DNA from: Siphonodentalium dalli
Taxonomy: Eukaryota > Mollusca > Scaphopoda > Gadilida > Siphonodentaliidae
DNA: 64,000 nt
Assembly: GCA_032622095.1 (NCBI GenBank)
Contig: CP136068.1
Location: 51,640,443 to 51,704,442, forward strand
Reading direction: 5' to 3'
The number at the start of each line of letters is the position of its first letter. The first letter of the stretch is position 1. Both the position numbers and the translations under genes were made by a program. A model generated the notes under the pieces. The model saw only the letters and a program-made list of their open reading frames with translations. It was not told the DNA's origin and did not search any database. This document shows, piece after piece, positions 1 through 11,465 of the stretch.

Positions 1-629
1 ATGAGCAGAATTGGAACCCATGTCTCACCAGCACACGGCACTTATCAACGAAGATACACCATTTTTGAAAATTATTATTTTCAACCCATTAATATTGTAT
101 TATCATAAGCTAATACAGTTCAGACCATACGCTTGTCGCATGTAGTACTTATAATAAGTCAAATTGTATACCTGTTTCGAAAATTAAACTGAATAAAGTC
201 AAGTCGGCGATTTATCGAAATCATATTCAACTCCTAAAAGCATGTTTCAAGATCTGTCATCAATGTGTTTTGAGAAAAAAAAGAAGAATATGTTTTCAGT
301 CATGAGTGCCAATAACACAGCCAGTAAGCGTTGGGGCAAAATACCAATTTGAAGAAAGAAGGCATTATAATGGTACCCCTCTCTGTGATAAATAAATTAA
401 CATTTCTACTGATTTCATTGAAGGAGGTGATAATGGCCAGGTTCAGCCAAACATTCGTTTAACTTGTAACATTTGCTACTGTGGTATACTTGCTCTGGAT
501 ACACACTTGGCAGGAGAAGTCGTGTGATTTACAGCGCCAAAGCTACATGCTTTGAGATGTCGGCCCAATTTGTAGCAGAATATGTAAACATAATCTGGTG
601 GTAAGCGACATGTCCACAATGCAACCGCC
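1..629. other. Intergenic DNA, nothing recognised
   Basis: AT-rich sequence with no open frame of convincing length or composition on either strand and no terminal repeats that I could pair. It ends at the target-site duplication of the MITE that starts at 638. Confidence 0.5.
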
Positions 630-637
630 GATATGCT

Positions 638-1004
638 CAGGGGCGCCGGAAGAGGGGGGCAGCTGACCCCCATGCCCTTGACCAAGGGGGGCGAGCGGGG
701 GCAGGACTTGCCCTTTTTCTGGAGACAGAAAATGCTTTTTGTGTGTTTAATTTCGTGTTTTTATAGCAAAATGTTACTTTTTTTGTCCAAATACCACCAA
801 TTTCACAAGGAATATTAATTTTTTTGGTCAATTTTATCACAAAACGGCCATAAAAACTGACAAATACCATTAAAATAGGGATTTTTGCCACAATGAATTT
901 ATGGTTCTTTTCCCGAGTTTGCGGAGAAAATGCCCTTTTTTGCGGAAAAGTGCCCTTTTTGTAGGCTCTGCCCCCCCTGCCCTTGGATGCTTCCGGCGCC
1001 CCTG
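638..1004. mobile_element. Non-autonomous hAT-like MITE, 367 bp
   Basis: The two ends are inverted copies of CAGGGGCGCCGGAAG (638-652 and 990-1004). The element is flanked by a perfect 8-bp direct repeat GATATGCT at 630-637 and 1005-1012. An 8-bp duplication with termini starting CAGGGG is the signature of the hAT superfamily. The interior is AT-rich, has no transposase and holds a few CCCTTTTT motifs near each end. Any element that moved it would have to be supplied from elsewhere. The perfect duplication suggests a fairly recent insertion. Confidence 0.85.
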
Positions 1005-1012
1005 GATATGCT

Positions 1013-1469
1013 TAATTGACTTCAATCAAGCCCCACAGAAACATTTGAATCTCCTGTATTCTCCTACTGCATGAATAGCGTTGGTTTCTCACTATAGAAA
1101 ATCTTATCAGAAGATTAGATTATTCCACTTTGCTGCTACACATTTTACACAAAACTTCCAAATGGCTTGACCATGTAAGTGTAGGCGGAATGTTGGCATG
1201 AATCAAGTTACTTTCTTTGGCAATGGCAATACAAGTTACATTGGCTATACCTTGCTAATATTCTTCATAATATACTGAAGAGAATTTGGTGGTTTTATTA
1301 TCCAAATTTAATAAGTTTCATACTTAAGAGTTGGTACTACCAGACAAAGTCCTGAAATTACAGAATTGAAGAATTGTTCAGTCTCCGTGAGTGAGAGATC
1401 GGACAACCTTCATAGATGGATACACTGGTCAAGCAGTGTATGGGGAATTTGATTATAAGTGAAGATGTG
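1013..1469. other. Intergenic DNA, nothing recognised
   Basis: AT-rich, with no coding or repeat signal that I can support. Confidence 0.4.
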
Positions 1470-2480
1470 CAAATGATCACATGATTCCAGAATACAGGCA
1501 ATCTGTTCATCACTGGAAACTGGCACATTGGTTGCCCAGTTTCAGGATGTGCAATTGTGATATTGGTGCACTCGATCTGCACCATAATTCCAGGATATCG
1601 GATATAGGTAATCTGGTCACCACTGCAGAAGTACTCTATGGTCAGCCAATGGCAGCCATGCATGTTCTGGATATGGCTAACTTGGCCGACCACTGCTGGA
1701 ATTTGTATTTGGGTAGCCCAGTCCCAGGATAAGAATATATTGTCATTGCTAGATATACGTGTAGGTCATGCTTTTCACAGCTGTTAGATCCGAGTACATA
1801 CAGTGACTTCTCTTGAAATTAACCACCACAATACGTATACATAATATGGATATTCTAGACATCAATAGAGACAAGAGCACTGGTGTCCCAATTTCGGGAT
1901 AGATACGTAGAATACACTGCCCCAGATGACTCGCAAATTCCTCCCAAATCCAACAACACAGGTAAACTAGAGGAATAGTCATATACCAGTGTACATTGTA
2001 TGTTATCTGGTCACCACTAAACTGTGGCACTTTGACTAATCAGTCCAATGTATCGCTATTACACTACATGGGCTATCCTAGATGCTGATGATCCGAGGCC
2101 ACACAAATGTATGGTTTGCATGGATATGTGTTATTATATGTGGTGGGTACTTTAGCTGACCAATTAATGCTGGAATCTGAGTGATTTGTCACCTGCTTTC
2201 GTCCACCACGATGGACATGCACCCAGTTCCTAGATACCACTACTTTGGGAACTATTGAGGTACCGGATAACATAAAATGGGGAGACAATAGACATCCAGT
2301 TCCCCGACATTGCTGTTCTGGCAATCTGACCAACAACTTTCTGAATACCGACACTATATAATGATCCATAATGAGATACGGGTAACCTGCCACTAATGTG
2401 AATATCCAGTCATTGTTCATGTTATGTGGCCCATTGATACATAGATATAGTAGTATTTTGGCCACCCCTAGCTGATGACC
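1470..2480. repeat. Degenerate minisatellite-like region
   Basis: Variants of TTCCAGGATA followed by GGTAATCTGGTCACCACTG recur with irregular spacing, for example near 1484, 1591, 1660, 1725, 1885, 2005, 2227 and 2320. Copies differ by many substitutions and indels, so this looks like an old decayed tandem array. The short open frames on both strands are by-products of the repeat, not genes. Confidence 0.45.
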
Positions 2481-3690
2481 ATTTCACACATTGTCTAGCA
2501 AATGGGAGATGTAAACACCAGAGAGCCAGCCTTGCTTGCTGTAGGATTCAGTGGCATAGCATTTTGACACTCTATACAAGCAATGACTTATTGTCTGCGA
2601 AAAAGATATTATTAGAGCATTGTTTGCACATTTCTTTCAAAACTAAACTTTTAAAAATAAATTTTACCAACAGGGTATATCTGAGGAGTTAGAAGGGTAT
2701 GCTATATCACGATGCTAGTCTCTAGTTCGGCGACCAGAGTGATGGCCAGTAGACGATATACCACACAAGAACCACAAGTCTCTAACCACACTGCTACAAT
2801 TTATATGACACAGTATATGTCTGCTCGTGTCCAACATGGGGTGATTTTAGCACAGTAACTATCTGACCTTTCAAAGGACCAATTTCTTTAGTGTGGTGAG
2901 ATCTCAACATGCACTGGGAGTGAACTTCTTTTTTTTTATCAGTGAGCTCATTCTCAATTGATGAACGAGTAATCAGAATTAGCACAAAACATGTAGGTAT
3001 GATATGTATATATATATTACGGTATCTTGTTTTAGTAGGGAATATGTCTATATCCAATGCTCTTGTATCCACACTCTAGTTCTGTCTTTAGCATGACTTA
3101 ATCTCTCGTAACAAGTTTTGATGCCAATAACATGATAGGTCATATTATATTCTGGACAACAGGTCTCATTTATTGGGTGTGCATGTATATATAAATGGTA
3201 GTCATATTCTCATAATTGTTACCAAATTGAATGCATGTCGGTTCAACATATTCAACATATAATCTGTCTATACATTGCTGACATGTGATTTTACTGTCCT
3301 AAATTAATCCTGACCAGAGAATCGATTACCATGTGATCATGCCAAGTTTTTTCCATCGCATGTAGTGCTTATGTGTCAAACATTTGGGTAATACATGTAT
3401 TGTGCAATGCGTTGGGTGACTAAAATGAGCAAAATGTTACTTTATAAAAGTAACATAATTTTTTACAAAACCCTCTGAAACCCTTGTTATCCATATACTG
3501 AACACATGTGCCTAAATGTATAACTTGGTGGCATCATGTTGGCATTTTATTTTGTGACTTTACAGGTATATTGAATTTTTGATCTTCTTACCAACATTTA
3601 CTGAAATATATGTTCATAAATTGATAGAATTCCTGAGATTTCCGTATTATAATATATTTATGTAATTTCGGACCAATATCGAGGAATAAT
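2481..3690. other. Intergenic DNA, nothing recognised
   Basis: AT-rich DNA with short TA runs (about 3005-3018). No gene, RNA or delimited element could be supported. Confidence 0.4.
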
Positions 3691-3717
3691 TCAGGCTCAG
3701 CTCACACCATTAACAAT

Positions 3718-4230
3718 TTTATAAAAATGAGTTTTGACCTTTGACCTTGACATCAAGGTGAATTTAATGCTTGGGTCTCACTCTTGTAATGTTCGCTGAT
3801 ATATATGCAATACAATGATGTGGAATGTGGTGGCATTTAGTGAGCATGTTAAATAGTTGGGACTTTATATTCATTTGTTCATGGAATTTTTGCAATTATT
3901 CGGATGAACAACTGACTTTTTGAGCTTCAATATGAAAAGTTCTCAAGATCTTTGTAGATGTTGTTATAAAGGTGACTAATATGGCCTATTTGAAGTCATA
4001 TTTATGTAATTTTGATATGTATAAGTAATTTGTTGTCTTAAAAATGTTATAACTCATACCGCCAGTTAAAAAATGCAATTTTGACCTTTGACCTTGACCT
4101 CAAGGTCATCAAGGTCACTTTCACGTTTGGGTCTCCCTCTTATATTGACCCCCATATCATGAACTATGTGTATACCAAGTTTCATGCTTTTATCCAATTT
4201 TGCACACTTTGGCCATTTTTGGGACCTTAG
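3718..4230. repeat. Diverged direct repeat with TTTGACCTTTGACCTTGAC modules
   Basis: Two copies of a module starting TTTGACCTTTGACCTTGAC lie at about 3733 and 4080, about 350 bp apart. Each is followed by a CTTGGGTCTC or TTTGGGTCTC block. GACCTTGAC/GTCAAGGTC motifs of this type are common in dispersed repeats of invertebrate genomes. I cannot define the ends, so the family is left unnamed. Confidence 0.4.
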
Positions 4231-4240
4231 AGCCTCTACT

Positions 4241-4929
4241 AATATAAAGTTTGGTGATTATCAGATGAGAGACGAACTCAAACCCATGGCAATAGCTCAA
4301 ACTTGACTTTGTAAAGTTGAGCTAAAAAAGGTCTTGAAAGAGATTGATGAAGAGAAAGCTCTGCTATATAAATCACAAGTACATGTTAAATTTTGATCAT
4401 TAATCATGTGTAAATGTATTAAACAGTGAATATATGTATTTGCAACTACTACTTGTGGAATACAAAACAGAACAACATTTCATATCAGTAAGAGTGACAA
4501 GAATAGGCATACAAGGATTGACTTATGATCATGAAAGTGGTGAATATGTATACAGGGAGTGACTATATATATGGTCATGGGCCAGGTGTATGTATATAGA
4601 GTGAGTGACTATCTTGTCATTTGTGTGGTGTTTATGTGTATATATGGAGTGACTGTTTGTTACTGGATTGGTTGTACATGTGTACCTTGGGTTGTTATTG
4701 CTTTCCACAATAACTCAACGATATATTAATTGATAGAGAGTTCTCCATCTTGATGGCCTTTATGCACGATGGAGGAAACGAAACGTTAAATGATTTCCCC
4801 CTGATAAGTAATAGTTAATAAATTTTGATGCTAATGGGCAGGTGATTCAAGTCCGTGATATCGAGATGTCAAATGAACAGAAGAATGCACTTATTGGGTT
4901 CCATTCCTTCACGGGTAATGATTACCTTC
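4241..4929. other. Intergenic DNA with short GAGTGACTAT repeats
   Basis: Contains loose repeats of GGAGTGACTATATATATGG type between about 4550 and 4660. No coding signal seen. Confidence 0.35.
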
Positions 4930-5049
4930 CAAAAGCTTTCCAAGAGCTTTCCGATGGAATGGCAACAAGCCATATTTCCGACTAAATCCTGAAAAATTAC
5001 CCATAATTCTGCTGTGGTTAAGTGGTCAATTATTTTGGGCATTCCTGTT
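4930..5049. mobile_element. Partial copy of the mariner-like fold-back MITE
   Basis: This segment resembles one arm of the MITE at 5180-5516: it has GAGCTTTCCGATG, then GGCAACAAGCCATATTTCC, then AATTCTGCTGTGG, and ends in GGGCATTCCTG. It lacks a matching partner arm, so it is a solo, diverged half-element. Confidence 0.55.
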
Positions 5050-5179
5050 GGGGCATTGTGAAGAGCACTGGAACCATTGTGTGTGTGGAAAACATCAAGC
5101 TATTTTCCAAGTCGAGACAATTTTTTTCTGTCAGAAACCCAACAGCCAAATACAGAGTAATGCCACAACCATAGAAATA

Positions 5180-5516
5180 CAGTAATGCCCTAAGTAATCG
5201 ACTCCTTAAACACAGCAGAATTATGGGTAACTTTTCAGGATTTAGTTGGAAATATGGCTTGTTGCCATTCATCGGAAAGCTCTCCCCTGAGAGCTTTCCG
5301 ATGAATGGCAACAAGCCATATTTCCGACTAAAACACAGCAGAATTATGGGTAACTTTTCCTGATTTAGTCGGAAATATGGCTTGTTGCCATTCATCGGAA
5401 AGCTCTCGGTGGAGAGCTTTCCGATGAATGGCAACAAGCCATATTTCCGACTAAATCCTGAAAAGTTACCATAATTCTGCTGTGTTTAAGGAGTCGATTA
5501 CTTAGGGCATTACTGT
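5180..5516. mobile_element. Mariner-like fold-back MITE with four arms, 337 bp
   Basis: The ends are inverted copies of CAGTAATGCCCTAAGTAATC, and each is bordered by TA (5178-5179 and 5517-5518), as in Tc1/mariner elements. The inverted repeat continues inward for roughly 105 bp per side. The middle is a second pair of arms with the same sequence from GAGAGCTTTCCG to the GGGTAACTTTTC block. The order is therefore arm, inverse arm, arm, inverse arm. The transcript or single strand could fold into one long or two short hairpins. There is no transposase. Confidence 0.75.
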
Positions 5517-5565
5517 AAGCTTGTTTAAACTGGTATAACTGGTATAACTTCAAACTATCCAAACT

Positions 5566-5898
5566 GCGGGCTAGCATCACTAAATTCACTCTCTGGAGAT
5601 CTCATTCTGCTTAGGCCTCATCTTCTGGGAAGTATCTAGAGTATCAAATTAACATTGTTTTAGTTTTCCCTTCTGGGAAATTTCTATATCCCCTAATTTG
5701 CAGAAGGTAAAATCCATAACTGAGGTGCCCAATGGTGAACATCACCAACTTCAATTGGGGAACTTCAATCTGATCCTAGATCTGTCATAGCAGTTGAGGG
5801 CCTAAGCAGAATGAGGTCCCCAGAGGGTGAATTTAGTGATGCTAGCCCGCTATGCGGGATAGCGTCACTAAATTCACCCTCTGGGGACCTCATTCTGC
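5566..5898. mobile_element. Palindromic MITE, family with GCATCACTAAATTCAC ends
   Basis: GCGGGCTAGCATCACTAAAT at 5566 is matched by its inverse ending at 5850. A further outward copy follows at 5854-5898, so 5806-5898 is a near-perfect 93-bp palindrome with a three-base centre. The interior has no coding capacity. Relatives lie at 7613-7675 (terminal part only) and 11880-12313 (opposite orientation). I see no convincing TSD, so the superfamily is not assigned. Confidence 0.6.
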
Positions 5899-6412
5899 AA
5901 ATGACAGACACGCTATTTGCAGGCTTGAGCATAGTTCAGACAATGATTTCTATGGAGTGGCACGGTGGATTTGTTTGAGATTTTCGGCGATGTTAGTAGA
6001 ATGCTACATTCCTCCAGTTGGCATAGCGCCTGAACACTAACTTATCAGTTTCATGCACCCAATGTCTTTAATTATTGTCTCATCTTCTGCTCCTATGATG
6101 GAGGTATCTATTCTTCGATTTGGTGGCCTAGTCGGAAAAATCTGAAGGTTTACCATCAAAAGGAGCTAACCATTGCAAAATAATGGCATTCTGAGCATCT
6201 TGTGCGTTGTGCAATTGAAATGACATAGTTATGTCAGGAAGGAATGGCCAATTTACCAGCCGCATATGGAGATAACGATCTCTTTACATTTATATGCCGC
6301 AATTGTATACACTTTCTAGGGTGGATTATTCGGCGGATTCCAATAACAGTGGTACCATGAACTGTGTTTATAGTATTAAATATAGTTATAAATTTATAAT
6401 TTTCTATTGTAA
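5899..6412. other. Intergenic DNA, nothing recognised
   Basis: No element ends or coding signals could be supported. Confidence 0.35.
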
Positions 6413-6895
6413 GAAAGTTGATACAATTGCATCTGGTAGGAATGCCCAAGTATACAGGGGTGGGGTTTCCCCCCCCCCCCCCAAGTACCATGTCATTGAA
6501 TTAACTTTAAAAGTAGTCTGTTCGACAAGAATCTGGTGATTTTCATGGAAATTTAAGTGGAAGTGAAGCACAACTATGTTAACAAGAGGTGTGCACTCGA
6601 GTGCTAGCATACCCCCACCGTGGCAAATTCAACCCGCATTATCCGTAAACCCAACAAAGAAAGTTGATACAATTGCATCTGGTAGGAATGCCCAAGTATA
6701 CAGGTGTGGGGTTACCCACCCCCCCCCCCCCTAAGTACCATGTCATTGAATTAACTTTAAAAGTAGTCTGTTCGACAAGAATGTGATTTTCATGGAAATT
6801 TAAGCACAACTATGTTAACAAGAGGTGTGCACTCGAGTGCTAGCATACCCCCACCTTGGCAAATTCAACCCGCATTATCCGTAAACCCAACAAAA
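6413..6895. repeat. Tandem duplication of a 246-bp segment
   Basis: Copy 1 (6413-6658) and copy 2 (6659-6895) both start GAAAGTTGATACAATTGC and end CCGTAAACCCAACAAA. They differ by a few indels, including the lengths of a poly-C run and of a GTGGAAG tract. Each contains the perfect palindrome GCACTCGAGTGC. It is non-coding. Confidence 0.8.
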
Positions 6896-7420
6896 CAGAT
6901 TTTTAACTTTAAAGAAAAATTTGACTATCGGTAATAATATCGATATGGTGTCACAAGAAGCTTGTACAGAAAAAATTATTCAAATTGGTTCATATTTGTT
7001 AAAGTTATTAAGTCGGACAGAATTTTCTAAGTCAAAATAAGTCGAAAATTAAGTGTAATATTACGAAAAACAGTCTGAGCCAATCCCTATCCGTATCATG
7101 TAGAGAGGGAATTGTGAGAAGCATGTATACCAAAAATTATTGAAATCGGTTCATATTTGTTAAAGTTATTAAGTCAGACAGAATTTTCCAATTTTAAAAA
7201 AAGGTCCAACCAAACCGCAATTAGCATCATGTGGAGAGGCAGTCATAAGGAGCTTGCATACCAAACATTATTGAAATCGGTTTGTTTGAGTTATTAGGTC
7301 GAACGGGCGGACGGATGGACAAACGGACGGAGAAAGCGTGACGGACGGACGGACAGACGCAGTCAATCCAGTATACCCCCCATTTTCTTCGAAAGTGGGG
7401 GCCGGGTATAATGATAAGTT
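6896..7420. repeat. Dispersed-repeat tail with internal repeats and ACGG microsatellite
   Basis: A module with GTTAAAGTTATTAAGTCGGA occurs near 6998 and 7158 and in decayed form near 7285. A GGACGGACGGAC run and a hairpin made of ACTTTC/GAAAGT with poly-C and poly-G follow at about 7373-7405. This is a common arrangement in dispersed repeats of marine invertebrates; no family is assigned. Confidence 0.4.
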
Positions 7421-7454
7421 TTGGAAAGTCAGAAAACTCTGCCAGAAAACTGTG

Positions 7455-7455
<1 letters not shown>

Positions 7456-7484
<29 letters not shown>
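7456..7484 (+). repeat. Poly-G tract of 29 nt
   Basis: Uninterrupted G run on the + strand. It could form a G-quadruplex and is prone to length errors in assembly. Confidence 0.95.
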
Positions 7485-7485
<1 letters not shown>

Positions 7486-7612
7486 TAATAAAGTTATCAA
7501 GCCTCTGACAAGTTGTGAAAACGAACAAATGATCGAAATGAGAAAGATTATGGACTCACCGAAATCCCATAGAATTGGTCAACTGTCACCAAGCCTGACT
7601 TTAGTGTGCCTG

Positions 7613-7675
7613 TCATTTGCAGCAGAATGAGGTCTCCAGAGGGTGAATTTAGTGACCGTACAGTGCGCACCATGG
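7613..7675 (-). mobile_element. Terminal fragment of the GCATCACTAAATTCAC MITE family
   Basis: TGCCTGTCATTTGCAG followed by AGAATGAGGTCTCCAGAGG and GTGAATTTAGTGA matches, in inverse, the right end of the 5566-5898 element and its flank. It abuts the 54-bp minisatellite. Confidence 0.5.
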
Positions 7676-7689
7676 GCTAGCAACACCAA

Positions 7690-8825
7690 ATTCTTGAAGC
7701 TAATCGTAGTAGATTATTAGCTAATAAGATTATTAGCTTTTCTGTCATTTTGATCTGTATTCTTGAAGCCAATCGTAGTAGATTATTATATAGCTTTTCT
7801 GTCATCTTGATCTGTATTCTTGAAGCTAATCGTAATAAGATTATTAGCTTTTCTGTCATCCTGATCTGTATTCTTGAAGCTAATCGTAATAAGATTATTA
7901 GCTTTTCTGTCATCTTGATCTGTATTCTTGAAGCTAATCGTAATAAGATTATTAGCTTTTCTGTCATCCTGATCTGTATTCTTGAAGCTAATCGTAATAA
8001 GATTATTAGCTTTTCTGTCATCTTGATCTGTATTCTTGAAGCTAACCGTAATAGATTATTAGCTTTTCTGTCATCTTGATCTGTATTCTTGAAGCTAATC
8101 GTAATAAGATTATTAGCTTTTCTGTCATCCTGATCTGTATTCTTGAAGCTAATCGTAATAAGATTATTAGCTTTTCTGTCATCTTGATCTGTATTCTTGA
8201 AGCTAATCGTAATAAGATTATTAGCTTTTCTGTCATCTTGATCTGTATTCTTGAAGCTAATCGTAATAAGATTATTAGCTTTTCTGTCATCTTGATCTGT
8301 ATTCTTGAAGCCAATCGTAGTAGATTATTAGCTTTTCTGTCATCCTGATCTGTATTCTTGAAGCTAATCGTAATAAGATTATTAGCTTTTCTGTCATCTT
8401 GATCTGTATTCTTGAAGCCAATCGTAGTAGATTATTATATAGCTTTTCTGTCATCTTGATCTGTTGGCTTCTTGAAGCTAACCGTAATAGATTATTAGCT
8501 TTTCTGTCATCCTGATCTGTATTCTTGAAGCTAATCGTAATAAGATTATTAGCTTTTCTGTCATCTTGATCTGTATTCTTGAAGCTAATCGTAATAAGAT
8601 TATTAGCTTTTCTGTCATCTTGATCTGTATTCTTGAAGCTAATCGTAATAAGATTATTAGCTTTTCTATCATCTTGATCTGTATTCTTGAAGCCAATCGT
8701 AGTAGATTATTAGCTTTTGTGTCATCTTGATCTGTATTCTTGAAGCTAATCGTAATAAGATTATTAGCTTTTGTGTCATCTTGATATGTATTCTTGAAGC
8801 TAACCGTAATAGATTATTAGCTTTT
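7690..8825. repeat. 54-bp minisatellite, about 21 units
   Basis: The basic unit runs from TGTATTCTTGAAGC to CATCTTGATC and is 54 bp; variants of 51 and 57 bp occur. Each unit contains AAGCTAAT and its inverse ATTAGCTT separated by 12 bases, so every unit can form a short hairpin. Because 54 is a multiple of three, long frames stay open on both strands. They encode only the repeat and are not taken as genes. Confidence 0.9.
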
Positions 8826-9010
8826 TTGTCTGTTTTCTTCTTTAGCAATTGATAAAGGTTTGTTTACTTTTCTTTAGAAATTTATAAAAGTTTGTTCACT
8901 CGATCCTATTTAGCAAATTTATAAAGGTATGTTTCTCTTCTCTGTGTTCTTCGATTCCGTTGTGTTCTTGAGACTCGAAGAGCTGCTCATGGGACCATTT
9001 CAACTGTGTG

Positions 9011-9077
9011 TGAAGTAAGGGACGATGTTCTCTGAAGTAAGGGACGATGTTCTCTGAAGTAAGGGACGATGCTCTCT
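9011..9077. repeat. 22-bp tandem repeat, three copies
   Basis: GAAGTAAGGGACGATGTTCT and close variants occur three times in a row. Confidence 0.85.
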
Positions 9078-9167
9078 GTATAAATCTTTATTGGATCTTT
9101 AAATGATTGTGATCCTGAAAAAAATATTATAAATCATATTAGAAAACTGGCAATAATATATAGAGGA

Positions 9168-9316
9168 TATCTACATATTTTGGTTGGGTATGGGAATTAT
9201 CTCATGAATGAGTGATGACAAAAAAAATGAATTTCCATGAGTGGCTCTGGCACGAGTGAAAATTCATTTTTTTTTCTCATCACGAATGAGATATCATATC
9301 CAACAAAAAGTGTAGA
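9168..9316. mobile_element. Imperfect inverted repeat, possible MITE
   Basis: Left arm (TCTACATATTTTGGTTGGG, then ATCTCATGAATGAG, then AAAATGAATTT) pairs with a right arm in inverse order (AAATTCATTTT, CACGAATGAGAT, ATCCAACAAAAAGTGTAGA). The arms are about 60 bp with indels. No clear TSD was found. Confidence 0.5.
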
Positions 9317-9469
9317 TGTTCTGTTTATTATATGTTTATTATATGCTCTGCTCTTGCTCAACTCGAAAGAAGAGTAAAAAGTGCAAATTTATATACCCAA
9401 GCACAGCAATGGTAATGAGCATGTGCATATAAAAATAGTTAAATTTTTCAGACAGATTGGTTGAGAATA

Positions 9470-11391
9470 CTCTAGTGATCCGAATAATAGTAGGGGTCGG
9501 AATAATAGTAGGGGGTGGAAAATTTGCCAAATTTTAATAATAGTAGGGGTCGGAATAATAGTAGGGGGTGGAAATGTCAATGAAAAAGGAGATCATTGAA
9601 GAACACTGATTTAATTATCAAATAAAAAGTTATAATAAACACTCCTCGACCCAGCACGGACAACGTCTGGTTCTTGCAGAACCTTTTCAATGTCATTGAT
9701 TTGAACGGAGAACACTGCGTCAACACTTTTATACGAAAAAAAATTTCTTTGGTCGGAATCGGTCCACCAACTACTCAATTGTGTTCTAATTAAAGAAACT
9801 TTCAAACGTGAGCCCCAGACGTTGATTAACTTCTTAGTTAATAACGCGTCAATTGTAAAAAAAAACACAGACATAACGCGTTGTCACCTTTGTTCGCCTC
9901 ACTGAACGATAAACAATACCCGCAGAGGGGGGTCTGTCTATTGCAATAGGGTCGCACGAATTGCAAAATAGCGACACGTGCGAGGATGGAGTTACTTCCC
10001 ATGGATCAAATCATTGATTATATTGCGATGCCAGACGGTTGCGCGAATTCTTTGAACGTATTCCGTTTCATGCATGCCATTTGATTAAAAACTACGAATA
10101 ATGCGATCATTCATGGAGTATGGGTGATCAAAATTAAATAATCGTAGGGGCTTGAATAAGAATCGTAGGGGGTGGATTTTTTCTCCAAAATTAACAATCG
10201 TACGGGTACGGTTATTCGGATTAGGGTTGCCACGACTATGAGTTTTCATAATCGACTAATCGGCAGCTATAATCGACGGTTAGTCGATTAATCGGTAATA
10301 TATGCGCCCTGTATTACATCCAGGTAAACAAGTGATAAATGCGAAATTACGATGACTTCTTTACATTTATTTTGAAGACAGTTATAAACTGTCGATGTTC
10401 CCTGTTTACACACTGTTTTATTGCATATACAACAAGGAATACCGGTACTCATGCCCTCATAGTCTCATTCGTCCCGATGTAGTTTTTAACAGGCCCTTAC
10501 TATTAAATACCGCCAAGTGCCCATATTGCCCATGTTTCTGGCAAAGTTAGAGCAAACTGCATACGAGTACGATGTGACAGTAACTGTGCAAAATTGCAAT
10601 AAGTAAAGCTAATCTCGATCGTGACTCCCAAGCCGCCGCTACGTATTTCGACAGATCACGTGCTTCACATTAATCGGTGAAATTGCGGCGAAATGCGTGC
10701 ACTTACAATGAAGTTAACGAGGACATAGGTAGACAGTGGGAGGTATTTGAGCTTTTGTGGGGGACCCTGGGGTGACAGGGATGCAGTCACAATTACTGCC
10801 GTGTATAACCTGGACATTCTCAATAAAGAATTGCAAGAAATAATGAAACAAATTAATAGTTTATATATACGTAACCCCTTGTCAAAGAACTCCCAAACAT
10901 TGGATTGTTTTCTTGAAGACATTTTTTTACAATGGCACCACATAAGAATACATGTAATGGTAATTATATGCAACCTTCCAAGGTCCGCCCACGGCCTAAC
11001 ACGCTGACAGATATTCCAACCAATAGCTGATCAGATTCACCCACACATCGGCGATAACTCTGTGAAAAGTCGGCGCAGACATCAAAGACAAACTGAAGGA
11101 TGCCGCCAGCCAGGCATGTACTGTGTGAACATGTCGCACACATAATTCTTTGAAGATGACCGCCAAACGTGGGCGGCGACATCAAAGGCAGGGGACACCG
11201 CAACGGAATAGTGCTTCATACGCGGTTAACAGTTACTTCCAGGCATGACATCGATACACATGTTACACAACCATACCCACCCCCCCTCGGGCGATTAGTC
11301 GACGAAAGTAAATAACCGTCGACTACCGCACCTGCCGAAGGTTAGTCGATTAATCGAATAATCGTGGCAAGCCTAATTCGGATCACTAGAG
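9470..11391. mobile_element. TA-flanked DNA element, interrupted by a nested hAT-like element
   Basis: CTCTAGTGATCCGAATAA near 9470 is matched by the inverse ATTCGGATCACTAGAG ending near 11391. Both ends are bordered by TA, which suggests Tc1/mariner-type insertion. Removing the nested element (10222-11375 plus one TSD copy) leaves about 760 bp. AATAGTAGGGGTCGG-type repeats lie near the left end and related ATCGTAGGGG motifs near the right. The frame on - at 9611-9874 (87 codons) matches no family I recognise. Confidence 0.5.
10222..11375. mobile_element. Nested hAT-like element, 1154 bp, non-autonomous
   Basis: The ends are inverted TAGGGTTGCCACGA and TAGGCTTGCCACGA, flanked by a perfect 8-bp duplication ATTCGGAT (10214-10221 and 11376-11383). 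This is a typical hAT arrangement. Subterminal CGACTAATCG/CGATTAGTCG blocks are clustered at both ends and may be transposase-binding sites. I see no transposase domain in the interior. The insertion hit the right terminal repeat of the 9470-11391 element, so it is younger than that element. Confidence 0.75.
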
Positions 11392-11465
11392 TAAAGGGTC
11401 TAATTTCACAATATTTTTAACCAAAAAACAATTTGATTACATAGTATAATCCTTCATTAAAAAAA

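Noticed and set aside
7677..8696. Frames of up to 114 codons in the 54-bp minisatellite
   Set aside because: The unit length is a multiple of three, so frames stay open on both strands; the products are pure repeat.
7690..8825. Possible CRISPR array
   Set aside because: Repeats are contiguous without unique spacers, and the DNA is animal.
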